Source: Lacimicrobium alkaliphilum | GTDB lineage: Bacteria > Pseudomonadota > Gammaproteobacteria > Enterobacterales > Alteromonadaceae | Reading direction: 5' to 3' | Length of the DNA stretch: 64,000 bases | NCBI RefSeq assembly: GCF_002591895.1 | Contig: NZ_NISX01000006.1 | Coordinates: forward strand, 1 to 64,000 | In this document: in pieces, positions 11,026 to 19,682 of the stretch | Numbering within the stretch: position 1 is the stretch's first letter | How the letters are laid out: every line of letters starts with the position of its first letter | Made by a program: the position numbers and the translations under genes | Notes under the pieces: generated by a model | What the model saw: the letters and a program-made list of their open reading frames with translations, nothing else | What the model was told of the DNA's origin: nothing | Database searches by the model: none

Positions 11026-11358
11026 ATGGAAGCATTAGCTAAACACCGTTTTGCCCGCTCTTCGGCTCAGAAAACGCGCCTGGTTGCAGATCAAATTCGC
11101 GGTATGCACGTTGAGAAAGCACTGGAATTGCTCAGTTATAGCCCTAAGAAAGCGGCTGACCTGGTCAAGAAAGTACTGGAATCTGCCATCGCCAATGCTG
11201 AGCATAACGAGGGTGCAGATATCGACGAGCTGAAAGTTGCGAAAATTTTCGTCGACGAAGGCCCGACCATGAAGCGGATTAAGCCAAGAGCTAAAGGCCG
11301 TGCGGATCGGATATTTAAGCGTAGCAGTCACATCACTGTGGTTGTGGCTGATAACTAG
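11026..11358 (+). CDS. rplV: 50S ribosomal protein L22
   Basis: Tunnel-lining protein, target of macrolide-resistance mutations. 110 aa, the exact family length, from the ATG at 11026 with AGGGGG 6-7 nt upstream. Longer in-frame sequence upstream overlaps rpsS in another frame and is not real. Starts [20 protein letters not shown]; the beta-hairpin [18 protein letters not shown] is conserved. Confidence 0.98.
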   Translation: MEALAKHRFARSSAQKTRLVADQIRGMHVEKALELLSYSPKKAADLVKKVLESAIANAEHNEGADIDELKVAKIFVDEGPTMKRIKPRAKGRADRIFKRSSHITVVVADN

Positions 11359-11367
11359 GAGTAGATT

Positions 11368-12069
11368 ATGGGACAGAAGGTACATCCTACGGGTATTCGC
11401 CTGGGTATCAGCAAACCATGGACTTCTACCTGGTACGCTAATACTAAAGAATATGCAGATAACCTGTTCAATGATCATCAGGTACGTCAGTTCCTGACCA
11501 AAGAACTGAAGAATGCTTCAGTTTCCAGGATCATCATTGAGCGCCCTGCGAAAAGCATCCGTGTCACCATTCATACAGCCCGTCCGGGCGTGGTGATTGG
11601 TAAGAAAGGTGAGGACGTAGAAAAGCTGCGTAAGCACGTTTCTAATCTGGCCGGCGTACCCGCGCAAATTAACATTGCTGAAGTACGTAAGCCTGAGCTG
11701 GATGCACAATTGGTTGGCGACAGTATTGCCAGTCAGCTTGAACGTCGTGTGATGTTCCGTCGCGCTATGAAGCGTGCGGTACAAAACGCCATGCGTCTGG
11801 GTGCAAAGGGTATCAAAGTAGAAGTAAGTGGTCGTCTTGGCGGCGCTGAAATTGCTCGTTCAGAATGGTATCGTGAAGGCCGAGTGCCGCTGCACACTTT
11901 TCGTGCAGACATCGATTACGCAACATCTGAAGCCAACACTACTTACGGTATCATTGGCGTAAAAGTGTGGATCTTCAAAGGTGAAGTATTGGGCGGCTTA
12001 CCCGCTGCTACAGAGCAACCCGCTCCGACACCTAAGAAGAAAGGCCGCAGCGCTAAGCAAGGGGGCTAA
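11368..12069 (+). CDS. rpsC: 30S ribosomal protein S3
   Basis: mRNA-entry-site protein with intrinsic helicase activity together with S4 and S5. 233 aa, as in E. coli. The KH domain carries [17 protein letters not shown], and the C-terminal domain carries [20 protein letters not shown]. The C-terminal tail is Pro/Lys-rich. Two nucleotides separate its stop from the rplP start. Confidence 0.98.
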   Translation: MGQKVHPTGIRLGISKPWTSTWYANTKEYADNLFNDHQVRQFLTKELKNASVSRIIIERPAKSIRVTIHTARPGVVIGKKGEDVEKLRKHVSNLAGVPAQINIAEVRKPELDAQLVGDSIASQLERRVMFRRAMKRAVQNAMRLGAKGIKVEVSGRLGGAEIARSEWYREGRVPLHTFRADIDYATSEANTTYGIIGVKVWIFKGEVLGGLPAATEQPAPTPKKKGRSAKQGG

Positions 12070-12071
12070 AG

Positions 12072-12485
12072 ATGTTACAACCAAAACGTACGAAATTCCG
12101 TAAGCAGCATAAAGGTCGCAATCGCGGCATGGCTATTGCCGGTGGCAAGGTAAGCTTCGGTACTTTCGGTCTTAAAGCCGTTGGTCGTGGGCGTATGACA
12201 GCTCGCCAGATTGAAGCAGGCCGTCGTGCGCTAACCCGTCACGTTAAGCGTCAGGGTAAAATCTGGATTCGGGTATTTCCTGATAAGCCTATCACTGAGA
12301 AGCCTCTTGAGGTTCGTCAGGGTAAAGGTAAAGGTAATGTTGAGTATTGGGTTTGCCAAATCCAACCAGGCCGCGTGCTGTATGAAATGGAAGGTGTTCC
12401 AGAAGAACTGGCTCGCGAAGCGCTTGCTTTGGCCGCTTCCAAGTTGCCTTTCAAGACAACCTTTGTAACTCGGACGGTGATGTAA
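12072..12485 (+). CDS. rplP: 50S ribosomal protein L16
   Basis: Large-subunit protein near the A-site that stabilises tRNA accommodation. 137 aa (E. coli 136), starting [19 protein letters not shown]. The region [21 protein letters not shown] contains the arginine that YcfD-type oxygenases hydroxylate in E. coli (Arg81). The stop TAA overlaps the ATG of rpmC by one base. Confidence 0.98.
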   Translation: MLQPKRTKFRKQHKGRNRGMAIAGGKVSFGTFGLKAVGRGRMTARQIEAGRRALTRHVKRQGKIWIRVFPDKPITEKPLEVRQGKGKGNVEYWVCQIQPGRVLYEMEGVPEELAREALALAASKLPFKTTFVTRTVM

Positions 12486-12676
12486 TGAAAGCGACTGAAC
12501 TGAAAGAAAAAAGCGTGGAAGAACTGAACGCAGAGCTGCTTAATTTGCTCCGCGAACAGTTCAACCTGCGCATGCAACACAGCACAGGTCAGCTGGAAAA
12601 AAGTCATCAGCTGAAGACCGTGCGTCGCAGCATTGCGCGTGTTAAAACCATTCTGACTGAGAAGGCAGGTGCGTAA
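12485..12676 (+). CDS. rpmC: 50S ribosomal protein L29
   Basis: Small helical protein at the tunnel exit beside L23. 63 aa, the standard length, starting [20 protein letters not shown], with the [19 protein letters not shown] core. It overlaps both neighbours by one base (TAATG), showing tight translational coupling. Confidence 0.97.
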   Translation: MKATELKEKSVEELNAELLNLLREQFNLRMQHSTGQLEKSHQLKTVRRSIARVKTILTEKAGA

Positions 12677-12936
12677 TGACTGAACAAACTATACGTACAT
12701 TGCAGGGCCGTGTGATTAGTAACAAGATGGAAAAATCCATCACTGTTGCTATTGAGCGCAGAGTGAAACACCCAATCTATGGGAAATTCATTAAGCGTAC
12801 CACTAAACTGCATGCTCATGACGAAGCCAACCAGTGTAACGTCGGTGACGTGGTAACGATACGCGAATGTCGTCCAATGTCTAAGACTAAAAACTGGATG
12901 TTGGTGGATGTTGTTGAGAAATCTACACAGATTTAA
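12676..12936 (+). CDS. rpsQ: 30S ribosomal protein S17
   Basis: Primary 16S rRNA-binding protein with an OB fold. 86 aa (E. coli 84). Conserved motifs are [20 protein letters not shown] and the signature [16 protein letters not shown]. Last gene of the S10 operon, followed 68 nt later by a strong terminator. The spc operon (rplN onward), which normally comes next, is absent from this window. Confidence 0.98.
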   Translation: MTEQTIRTLQGRVISNKMEKSITVAIERRVKHPIYGKFIKRTTKLHAHDEANQCNVGDVVTIRECRPMSKTKNWMLVDVVEKSTQI

Positions 12937-13003
12937 TTAGTCTGTTGGATTAAAGCCGGGGAATGCTCCATGCAACCCCGGCATACCGTCCATCCATGGA
13001 CAT

Positions 13004-13027
13004 AAAAGCGCCGAAAGGCGCTTTTTT
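13004..13027 (+). terminator. Intrinsic terminator of the S10 operon
   Basis: AGCGCC-GAAA-GGCGCT stem with GNRA tetraloop, A4 before and T6 after (13022-13027). 68 nt downstream of rpsQ. Confidence 0.9.
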
Positions 13028-13043
13028 ATTGCCTGTTGGGGCA

Positions 13044-13057
13044 GTTAGGAGTTAGGA
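13044..13057 (+). repeat. Heptamer repeat GTTAGGA x2
   Basis: Two perfect copies (13044-13050, 13051-13057), immediately before the long AATGATG array. First of four heptanucleotide repeats in this interval. Confidence 0.85.
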
Positions 13058-13058
13058 G

Positions 13059-13145
<87 letters not shown>

Positions 13146-13182
13146 AAATGTCGATATATTAGTGTGTTATGTCAAGCTTTTT

Positions 13183-13322
13183 CAGCACTCAGCACTCAGC
13201 ACTCAGCACTCAGCACTCAGCACTCAGCACTCAGCACTCAGCACTCAGCACTCAGCACTCAGCACTAATCACTCAGCACTCAGCACTCAGCACTCAGCAC
13301 TCAGCACTCAGCACTCAGCACT
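13183..13322 (+). repeat. Heptanucleotide tandem repeat CAGCACT x20
   Basis: Twenty consecutive 7-nt units: twelve perfect CAGCACT (13183-13266), one variant AATCACT (13267-13273), then seven perfect copies (13274-13322). An open frame runs through it with a 7-residue period (SALSTQH) and continues into the downstream gene, so copy number could in principle switch an upstream start in or out of frame. No convincing ribosome site precedes the repeat. Confidence 0.95.
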
Positions 13323-13329
13323 AATCAGA

Positions 13330-13343
13330 CGCCTCACGCCTCA
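13330..13343 (+). repeat. Heptamer repeat CGCCTCA x2
   Basis: Two perfect copies directly after the CAGCACT array, with the first base of a third. Fourth distinct heptamer motif within about 300 bp. Confidence 0.8.
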
Positions 13344-13440
13344 CCCGAGCAATAATACTAAGGTATCAAACCCCTTACCTATTCTGAGTAAAAAATGCGC
13401 TATTCTGAATTTCTGGTCCTCACGCGCAGGTTGGTATTGT

Positions 13441-13998
13441 ATGTTCAGGTTTGCAGTCAGTTTTTTCTTTCTGAGTCCTCTGATAGTGATGGCAAATCAG
13501 CCTGCTGCTAACGCACCATCCTCCTGGAACGGCGAGTGGAAGAGGGCACCTGTGCAGGTAAAGAAATACTCGTTTGGAGTGTCTGATTATCAGCATGAAA
13601 TTAAACGTTTCAGTTTTGCCAGCCCGTTAACACAACATTTGTCATTTTCCGCTGAGGTCGTCACCAGCAGAACAGGGTTGCAGGATTGTGCTAACAGTTT
13701 TGACCAGACTACGCTGGGCTACGAGGTTCTTCCCCGTCTGCAGGTTGCGGAACAGGTGCAGCTGGGTATTGGATTTGCGCAACTCGATGGTGGTCATATA
13801 GCTTTCATAACAGGTGACAGACTGGATATGGCCGACAGCCAGAGTTTTATTGTGTCTACACAATGGCTGCAGGCAATCCCAACGGCCAGTCTTGAACTCA
13901 GATTAACGCGCACCAGTTATGATGCTCATGCCGTTTACGAACAGCAGAAGGCATTTACCGACAATAGTTTATTACTCTCCTACCAACTGCATTTCTAG
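13441..13998 (+). CDS. Exported protein, probable small outer-membrane beta-barrel
   Basis: Not recognised. 185 aa from the ATG at 13441. The start MFRFAVSFFFLSPLIVMA reads as a Sec signal peptide with cleavage near NQPAANA, which argues for this start over the GTG at 13162, whose reading frame includes the heptamer repeats. The mature part shows alternating hydrophobic/polar strands, for example HLSFSAEVVTS, LELRLTRTSY and the C-terminal LLLSYQLHF. A final Phe preceded by alternating residues is the usual BAM recognition signature of outer-membrane barrels. One Cys is present in the mature region. The ribosome site is weak. It stands alone between the repeat cluster and a frameshifted gene, in a segment that looks rearranged. 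Confidence 0.55.
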   Translation: MFRFAVSFFFLSPLIVMANQPAANAPSSWNGEWKRAPVQVKKYSFGVSDYQHEIKRFSFASPLTQHLSFSAEVVTSRTGLQDCANSFDQTTLGYEVLPRLQVAEQVQLGIGFAQLDGGHIAFITGDRLDMADSQSFIVSTQWLQAIPTASLELRLTRTSYDAHAVYEQQKAFTDNSLLLSYQLHF

Positions 13999-14163
13999 GT
14001 GCTTATTGCGACTTTTGCATCGAGCATTGCTGTATAAGATTTTTATGCCAGACTTACGCTATCATGGTAATGGTCTTTTATCTCTGAGGTATGTCGTCGT
14101 TATCAGTTTGATTGTCTGAGAGAATTGCTATGGTGCATGGCATAGGCATAAGGATTGCGTATT

Positions 14164-14860
14164 TTGGATACATTCGATCTGATTCTACTTACCACCGGGG
14201 TTCTCCTTATCCTGGTTGGTCTGGGACTCTTCATTTTCGGCAATCGGGACGGCAATAAAAACTACCTCGAAGGCTTTGGGATCAAGCTGGATGTCAGTAA
14301 CCCTTCCATCATTCTGATTGTGGCAGGGGTGGGCTACTGTTAGCACCCAGGCTACTGCCTGCGAGCAAGCCGGCTATGGGGGAAACCTCAGAACCGCTGC
14401 AAAAAGTGAGGACGATAACACCACGAGACCCGCAGCACGCCTCTGCAACGCCCGCCAGTAGCTCACAGGAAGGAAGTAATTCGTCAACCGCTCAACCACA
14501 GCAGCAGGAAAAGTATTTTATGCCACAGGGACATTGGCAGCTAAACGACTACCAGGAGTCAGGTGTAACCCTGCCTAATGTACAGGGCAATATCAGATTC
14601 AGTCCGGACTCGGGGAATAAAACAGACTGGCAGATTTTATCTTCATGGATATGTGGGGCAACAGGTCTGGTTACAGTTATCAGGGGAAGATGTGGCATGA
14701 CGCAACAGGACAATATTTTATCAGCCTGATTGCCAGTAATGATCCCGGTTTCACCCCTCAGGCACAGGCTCCCCTCGAATTGATGATGGAGCAAAGTGCT
14801 TTGTTGCATATGAAATATCATTATCGGGGAGTCGAAATACTGCTGCACCTGATCCGGTAA
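14164..14860 (+). pseudogene. Frameshifted two-TM membrane protein gene
   Basis: Three partial frames join into one sensible protein of about 230 aa if two single-base deletions are restored. Frame A (TTG at 14164, AAGGA 9 nt upstream) encodes two hydrophobic segments and stops at 14341. Near 14332-14334, one extra base would continue IILIVAGVG into LLLAPRLLPASKPAMGE of frame B. Frame B then runs through a Ser/Gln-rich linker to a soluble domain (FMPQGHWQLNDYQESGVTL). Near 14643 a second missing base would join TDWQILSS to MDMWGNRSGYSYQGKMWHD in frame C, ending at 14860. The function of the family is not recognised. Two lesions in one gene while neighbours are intact suggest decay; a pair of sequencing errors is the alternative. 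Confidence 0.65.
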
Positions 14861-14896
14861 CCTGAATTTTTTACAGAGATACCACTCAGGGCGTTG

Positions 14897-16366
14897 TCAG
14901 TGTCTCACTGTCTTAGGACGAAAAACTTTAACATCTGTATACCCGTTTTCGTGTAGCAGAAGAGCCTGCATTCGGCTCATCACACCGCGGTCGCAGAACA
15001 GGTAATACTGCCTGTTCTGGTCCAGGTTGGGGAACTGGCTGGCAAGGCGATAAAAGGGCAGATGTTTCACCTCTTTGCCTTCTACCCGTAAAGGGGCCCG
15101 CTCTTGCTCTTCGGCACTGCGAATATCCAGTACTACGGCTTTGTCAGGCAGAGATTGTGTCGTTTCCACTTCTCTGACTTCTTCAGTCGCTTCCCTGACG
15201 ATGCGGCGTATATCTTCTACATAAGCGGCCTGTACTAAACTTTCTATCAGCCCTTCGTCTATAAGAGTCTGTTGTTGCTCAATCTGCCCTAAGTCTGCTT
15301 TTACAGTGGGACGATTGGAAATAACGCCGCAGTATTCCGGGATACTTTTGCTCAGGTCTTCTGTGCCAATCTCACGGGCCAGATTAATGATCTCTGCTTT
15401 GTCCATACAGATCAGCGGCCTGAGTACCAGCTTGTCGGTTGCCCGATCAATCACTGCCAGATTTGACAGCGTCTGGCTCGACACTTGCCCCATCGCCTCA
15501 CCGGTAACCAGTGTTGATACGGCGAGGTTGTCGGCCACAATACTGGCAGCCTTTAACATCAGACGTTTAAGCACCACGCCCATCAGTCCATTGTCGGTAC
15601 GCTCGAGTATTTGTTCTACCACAGGCTCAAAATTAACGCTGATAAATTTGACCCTGTGAGATGCGCCGAACCGTTGCCAAAGATAGCAGGCAACTTGTTT
15701 TACGGCTATTTCATGCTCCTTGCCACCCAGATTAAAGAAACAGTAATGGGTACGGGCGCCGCGGCGGATCATCTGGTAACTGGACACACCTGAATCAAAG
15801 CCGCCGGAAATCAGTGAAATCACATCTTCCTGCGTTGGCAGGGGCATACCACCGAGGCACTTAAACCTGTTGTTGATAATCAGTAACTGATCTTTGTCCA
15901 CTTCCAGTTCAATCAGCACTTGAGGATTGGTCAGGTCTACACCGGCACTATCACAGTGCTGATTGAGCCCCCCTCCCACATAGCGGGCCACATCCATGGA
16001 GGTGAAATCATGTTTACCCCGGCGACGCACTTTCACTGCAAAGCGCTTATCTGCCAGTTTGTCACCCCATACCGCTTTCACCTGCTGATAGATATCATCC
16101 AGGCTATGATATTCACTTTGTTGTACCTGCAGGCATTGTTCTATACCCGGGATGCGTTTTAGTTGATCCAGTACCTGTTCAATTTCGCTGCGGGATGTGG
16201 TTTTGGCTTCGAGGATCAACTTATCCCACCGGTTCCACAAGGCAACTTTAAATTCATAGGGCTTGAAAAGGTTGCGGATGTTGGATTCGAGTATGCGGGT
16301 AAAGCGTCGTCTGACCGAGTCACTTTTTATCGTGATCTCAGGGTGGAGTTTAAGAATGAACTTCAT
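14897..16366 (-). CDS. thiI: tRNA 4-thiouridine synthase with rhodanese domain
   Basis: Transfers sulfur from IscS-bound persulfide to make s4U8 in tRNA; in enterobacteria it also supplies sulfur for the thiazole of thiamine. 489 aa from the ATG at 16366 (MKFILKLHPEITIKSDSVRR), the same start as E. coli ThiI; 20 further in-frame codons upstream are not conserved. Domains: ferredoxin-like plus THUMP about 1-165, PP-loop adenylation domain with SGGFDS (187-192), C-terminal rhodanese about 390-489. Both functional cysteines are visible: one in EYCGVIS and the persulfide Cys458 in CDRGVMS. It lies downstream of pomAB on the same strand, 92 nt after pomB. Confidence 0.97.
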   Translation of the reverse strand: MKFILKLHPEITIKSDSVRRRFTRILESNIRNLFKPYEFKVALWNRWDKLILEAKTTSRSEIEQVLDQLKRIPGIEQCLQVQQSEYHSLDDIYQQVKAVWGDKLADKRFAVKVRRRGKHDFTSMDVARYVGGGLNQHCDSAGVDLTNPQVLIELEVDKDQLLIINNRFKCLGGMPLPTQEDVISLISGGFDSGVSSYQMIRRGARTHYCFFNLGGKEHEIAVKQVACYLWQRFGASHRVKFISVNFEPVVEQILERTDNGLMGVVLKRLMLKAASIVADNLAVSTLVTGEAMGQVSSQTLSNLAVIDRATDKLVLRPLICMDKAEIINLAREIGTEDLSKSIPEYCGVISNRPTVKADLGQIEQQQTLIDEGLIESLVQAAYVEDIRRIVREATEEVREVETTQSLPDKAVVLDIRSAEEQERAPLRVEGKEVKHLPFYRLASQFPNLDQNRQYYLFCDRGVMSRMQALLLHENGYTDVKVFRPKTVRH

Positions 16367-16458
16367 AACTACGTGGAGCCAATGAAAAAGTGCGCGGAGT
16401 ATAGCAAAAGTTGCCGTTAACCCCAATCTGACGCTAAGTCAGGAATGGCTTTCACAAG

Positions 16459-17385
16459 TCAGGGTTCTACGATGGAAATCGGTCCGGCCTCCATGGCTTC
16501 CCCCTGATTTATGGTAATCTCTACTCGTCGGTTTTGTGTACGCCCTTCTGCCGTGTTGTTGTCTGCCAGAGGGGCGGTATCAGCCAGACCGACAACCGAC
16601 ATGCGTGATTCATCAAAGCCTTCGGCTCCACGCATGGCCTCTGCTACTGCAACGGCTCGCTGGGCTGAAAGATCCCAGTTGGAACGGTAGAGTTCATTTG
16701 AGATTTGCTGGTTATCACTATGGCCTGATACTTCAATGGTGCCGGGGATATCCACCAACAGCCGGCCTACCTTACGCAGTACCGGAATGAACTGGGGTTG
16801 TAAAAAGGCCGAGCCCGCAGAGAAAGCCCCGTTTTCTTTTATCCTGATTGTTATTTGTTGGCCCAGGGATTCCATTTCTATTGCACCATCCATGATCTGC
16901 TGTTGCAGTTCCTGAGCAATCTTTTTCATTTGTTCACTGGTTTGTTCGCTGGCAGCTTGTGCAGCTGCGCTGGGTGAGGCTTGCGCCGTTTGTTGCGATT
17001 TACCGCCGCGCTGTGTTCCCCGCTGCTTTTGTCTGCCGCCGGCCGAGTCCTCCTCACCCGCTTCAAACTCCAGCATTTGCTGCGTCATTTCGATGGTTTG
17101 TTGCTGGATGTTCTCTATCGGAGTCGGGTCGGGCTTACCCGGGCGGAATTCCATGGCAATAACACTGGTTCCCTTAGGGATGTCTTTGACTTCAATTTTA
17201 TTCTGAACCCCAAAAGCAAACTTCATTGAACCGGCAATCTGCTTGAACTTAAGCACATCCATTTCGGAAAATGCCAACAGCAACACGAAAAAACACATCA
17301 GCAAACTCATCAGATCGGCAAAGGTCGCCATCCAGGCGGGGAGCCCGGGAGGTGGACATTTGGGACAATCTTGTTGATCAGCCAT
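16459..17385 (-). CDS. pomB: Flagellar stator protein PomB (MotB family)
   Basis: Ion-conducting, peptidoglycan-anchored half of the flagellar stator. 308 aa. The short cytoplasmic N-terminus is followed by one TM helix (WMATFADLMSLLMCFFVLLL) carrying the ion-binding Asp24, the same position as in Vibrio PomB. A Gln/Ser-rich linker spans about 95-150, and the OmpA-like peptidoglycan-binding domain occupies about 175-295 (SGHSDNQQISNELYRSNWDL and later NRRVEI). Its start lies 5 nt after the pomA stop. Sodium specificity is inferred from the resemblance of the pair to Vibrio PomAB. Confidence 0.94.
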   Translation of the reverse strand: MADQQDCPKCPPPGLPAWMATFADLMSLLMCFFVLLLAFSEMDVLKFKQIAGSMKFAFGVQNKIEVKDIPKGTSVIAMEFRPGKPDPTPIENIQQQTIEMTQQMLEFEAGEEDSAGGRQKQRGTQRGGKSQQTAQASPSAAAQAASEQTSEQMKKIAQELQQQIMDGAIEMESLGQQITIRIKENGAFSAGSAFLQPQFIPVLRKVGRLLVDIPGTIEVSGHSDNQQISNELYRSNWDLSAQRAVAVAEAMRGAEGFDESRMSVVGLADTAPLADNNTAEGRTQNRRVEITINQGEAMEAGPISIVEP

Positions 17386-17390
17386 AGTAG

Positions 17391-18155
17391 TTACTCATCC
17401 GGTTCACCGGCAGCACGTTTATTGGCGGCCAAATAATTTTTCAGTAAACCTTCGATCACTCTTGGGTTCTGACCATCGGCGATACCCAGAATGCCATCCA
17501 GTACCACACTCTGGTTAAGCTTTTCCTGTTCGGCCCTGTTGATTAGCTTGTTAGCTATCGGAATGGCAATGACATTGGCGAAAAACGCGCCATAAAGTGT
17601 AGTCAACAGGGCAACGGCCATAGCCGGACCAATGGCTTTCGGATCATCCATATTTGAAAGCATCGCCACCAATCCAATCAGGGTGCCTATCATACCCATA
17701 GCGGGTGCCACATCGCCAAGTGTCTTGAAGATGGATGCGCCGAATTCATGTCGTTCTGTGGTCATCGAGATATCCTTCGCGAGAGTCCCCCGCACCACAT
17801 CCACGTCATGGCCATCTACCAGCATATCGACGCCTTTTTGCATAAATTCATTATTGATTTCTGCTTCTTCAAGCGCCAGAAATCCGCCTTTACGGGCGGC
17901 ATCAGCCATTTCGACTATTTTCTCAATCAACTCTTCAGGTGATTCTATCTTAAACATAAAGGCTTTAGCGGCAATCTTGCCCGCCGTGAAGAACTGACCC
18001 AGTGTATAAGATGTCATAACGACAAAAATGGAGCCGCCGAATACGATCAGTATGGATGGCACGTTTACAAACATCATGATGTCGCCACCGAGCACCATGG
18101 CCATTACGATAAAGCCCATCGCACCTAACATGCCAATCAGGGTTGCTAAATCCAC
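17391..18155 (-). CDS. pomA: Flagellar stator protein PomA (MotA family)
   Basis: Four-TM inner-membrane stator subunit that engages FliG. 254 aa, starting MDLATLIGMLGAMGFIVMAM. The cytoplasmic loop contains AARKGGFLALEEAEINNEFMQKG with charged torque residues. The TM3-4 motif GDVAPAMGMIGTLIGLVAML and the run SNMDDPKAIGPAMAVALLTT are nearly identical to Vibrio PomA. This supports a sodium-driven polar-type motor. First gene of pomA-pomB(-thiI). No sigma-28-like promoter could be fixed with confidence upstream. Confidence 0.95.
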   Translation of the reverse strand: MDLATLIGMLGAMGFIVMAMVLGGDIMMFVNVPSILIVFGGSIFVVMTSYTLGQFFTAGKIAAKAFMFKIESPEELIEKIVEMADAARKGGFLALEEAEINNEFMQKGVDMLVDGHDVDVVRGTLAKDISMTTERHEFGASIFKTLGDVAPAMGMIGTLIGLVAMLSNMDDPKAIGPAMAVALLTTLYGAFFANVIAIPIANKLINRAEQEKLNQSVVLDGILGIADGQNPRVIEGLLKNYLAANKRAAGEPDE

Positions 18156-18529
18156 ACTTTTCTCCCCAAAACCCCTGGTTATTTAATCTTCCAGAACCCG
18201 TATATCATAGCCTCAGTCTACATATTGCCCTATTTCATGGTCCGGCAACAAGTCTCAAAGGGTATTATTGTATCCGTAAAAAAACAGGATAAGTGATTGA
18301 GTTATTTCACCAATTTATCGACACTCAAAGATAATCCTGAAGTCGCATTTACACCTCTGCAACTTCAAATGCCCGTAGTACTAGTTGCAACCTGCATTTT
18401 GTGGCCACCTGAGCCTGGTAGTATGACAAAGTGTTTGACCCGTTATAGGCCGTCCGGTAATGTGCCAGACACTTCCCGGCGTCGTCGGGAGGCTTCCCTT
18501 TAGCACAGTAATGACAGTAACTTCTTCCT
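18156..18529. other. Intergenic region between divergent pomA and xseB
   Basis: 374 nt with no convincing gene; a 68-codon TTG-initiated frame at 18297-18503 has no family resemblance. It should hold both divergent promoters; the only good candidate is the xseB-side one at 18435-18463. Confidence 0.6.
18435..18463 (+). promoter_or_regulatory. Candidate promoter of xseB-ispA-dxs
   Basis: TTGACC (18435-18440), 17-nt spacer, TAATGT (18458-18463), about 65 nt before the xseB ATG. Assigned from sequence pattern only. Confidence 0.5.
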
Positions 18530-18778
18530 ATGACAAGCCGAAAAAAAAATGAAAACTTAAGCTTCGAAGAGGCTCTTAACGAGCTTGAACAAATTGTAGA
18601 ACAGATGGAGCAGGGTGAGTTGCCGCTGGATAAGGCATTACAGCAATTCGAGCGTGGGGTTGAATTAACCCGGTTGAGCCAGAATCGTTTGCGTCAGGCT
18701 GAACAGAAAGTCCAGCAATTGCTTCAACAGCAGGGGCAGTCTGAGCTGGTTCCTTTCTCTGATGAGCCGACTCAGTGA
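18530..18778 (+). CDS. xseB: Exodeoxyribonuclease VII small subunit
   Basis: Small helical subunit that bundles around XseA in the single-strand-specific exonuclease VII. 82 aa, with the family core LSFEEALNELEQIVEQMEQGELPLDKAL followed by a coiled-coil tail rich in Gln. No Shine-Dalgarno is visible before the ATG at 18530. Codons 4-7 contain a run of nine A residues, a possible slippage site. The last bases overlap the ispA start (GTGA). Gene order xseB-ispA-dxs is conserved across gammaproteobacteria. Confidence 0.95.
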   Translation: MTSRKKNENLSFEEALNELEQIVEQMEQGELPLDKALQQFERGVELTRLSQNRLRQAEQKVQQLLQQQGQSELVPFSDEPTQ

Positions 18779-19671
18779 AGCACGCAGATTGGCACAAAGA
18801 GTTCAACCTGTATCAGCAAAGGGTAAACTCTGGCCTGGAAAATCAAATAAAACAGCTTCCCGATGTAGCTCCACAGCTCAAAGAAGCGATGGCTTATGCG
18901 CTTTTAAATGGCGGTAAGCGAATTCGCCCTGCCCTGGTATATGCTTGTGGAAATATGCTTGAGCTGAGTATGGAAGAGCTGGATGCGCCCGCTATGGCTC
19001 TCGAATGTATCCATACCTACTCACTTATTCATGATGATTTGCCCGCCATGGACAATGATGAATTGCGTCGGGGAAAGCCCACCTGTCATGTGGCTTTTAG
19101 TGAAGCCTCAGCGATCCTCGCAGGCGATGCACTGCAGGCTCTGGCATTCGATATGCTCGCGACCATGCCTGTCTCTCAAAGGATGCCGGATTATCGGGTA
19201 ACGATTATAGGAATGCTGGCCAGAGCGTCAGGTTACAGTGGTATGTGTGGTGGTCAGGCACTGGACCTGGCCGCCACTGATAAGAAAATTTCCCTGTCTG
19301 ACCTCGAAGCGTTACATAAAAGTAAAACCGGTGCTTTGCTTCAGGCCGCGTTATTGATACCCGCTGCTATGGCTGGCCTGAAACACAATGAAGTGACGTT
19401 GCTTTCAAACTATGCTGGTGCCATGGGATTGGCGTTTCAGGTGCAGGACGATATTCTGGATATTACTGGTGATACGCAAACCCTGGGGAAACCTCAGGGA
19501 TCTGATGTGTTGATGAAAAAGAGCACCTACCCCGCCTTATTGGGATTGCAGGGGGCAATATCTTTGACTGAGCAGCTTTATCAAGAAGCGCTTCAAGCCT
19601 TAGACGCTTTGCCATACAATACCTCTTCATTAGCGTCCTTTGCGGACTACATTATTCATCGAAATTATTAG
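18775..19671 (+). CDS. ispA: Farnesyl diphosphate synthase (geranyltranstransferase)
   Basis: Condenses IPP with DMAPP and then GPP to give farnesyl diphosphate, precursor of quinone side chains and undecaprenyl phosphate. 298 aa. It starts at a GTG overlapping the xseB stop by 4 nt. Both Asp-rich motifs are present: DDLPAMDND (first, with two residues between Asp pairs as in short-chain bacterial enzymes) and [12 protein letters not shown] (second). [15 protein letters not shown] is the conserved N-terminal substrate region. Dxs follows 11 nt downstream. Confidence 0.96.
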   Translation: MKHADWHKEFNLYQQRVNSGLENQIKQLPDVAPQLKEAMAYALLNGGKRIRPALVYACGNMLELSMEELDAPAMALECIHTYSLIHDDLPAMDNDELRRGKPTCHVAFSEASAILAGDALQALAFDMLATMPVSQRMPDYRVTIIGMLARASGYSGMCGGQALDLAATDKKISLSDLEALHKSKTGALLQAALLIPAAMAGLKHNEVTLLSNYAGAMGLAFQVQDDILDITGDTQTLGKPQGSDVLMKKSTYPALLGLQGAISLTEQLYQEALQALDALPYNTSSLASFADYIIHRNY

Positions 19672-19682
19672 AAATTAATCAC

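Noticed and set aside
13162-13440. GTG-initiated N-terminal extension of the 13441 gene encoding seven-residue repeats (SALSTQH)
   Set aside because: No ribosome site precedes the GTG. The internal ATG at 13441 begins a clear signal peptide, so the repeats are treated as noncoding, though phase variation is kept as a hypothesis.
14164-14860. Programmed -1 ribosomal frameshifting
   Set aside because: Neither junction has an X XXY YYZ slippery heptamer, and two independent shifts in one gene are improbable; decay or sequencing error fits better.
18297-18503. 68-codon TTG-initiated frame between pomA and xseB
   Set aside because: No ribosome site, no recognisable sequence, and it overlaps the likely xseB promoter.
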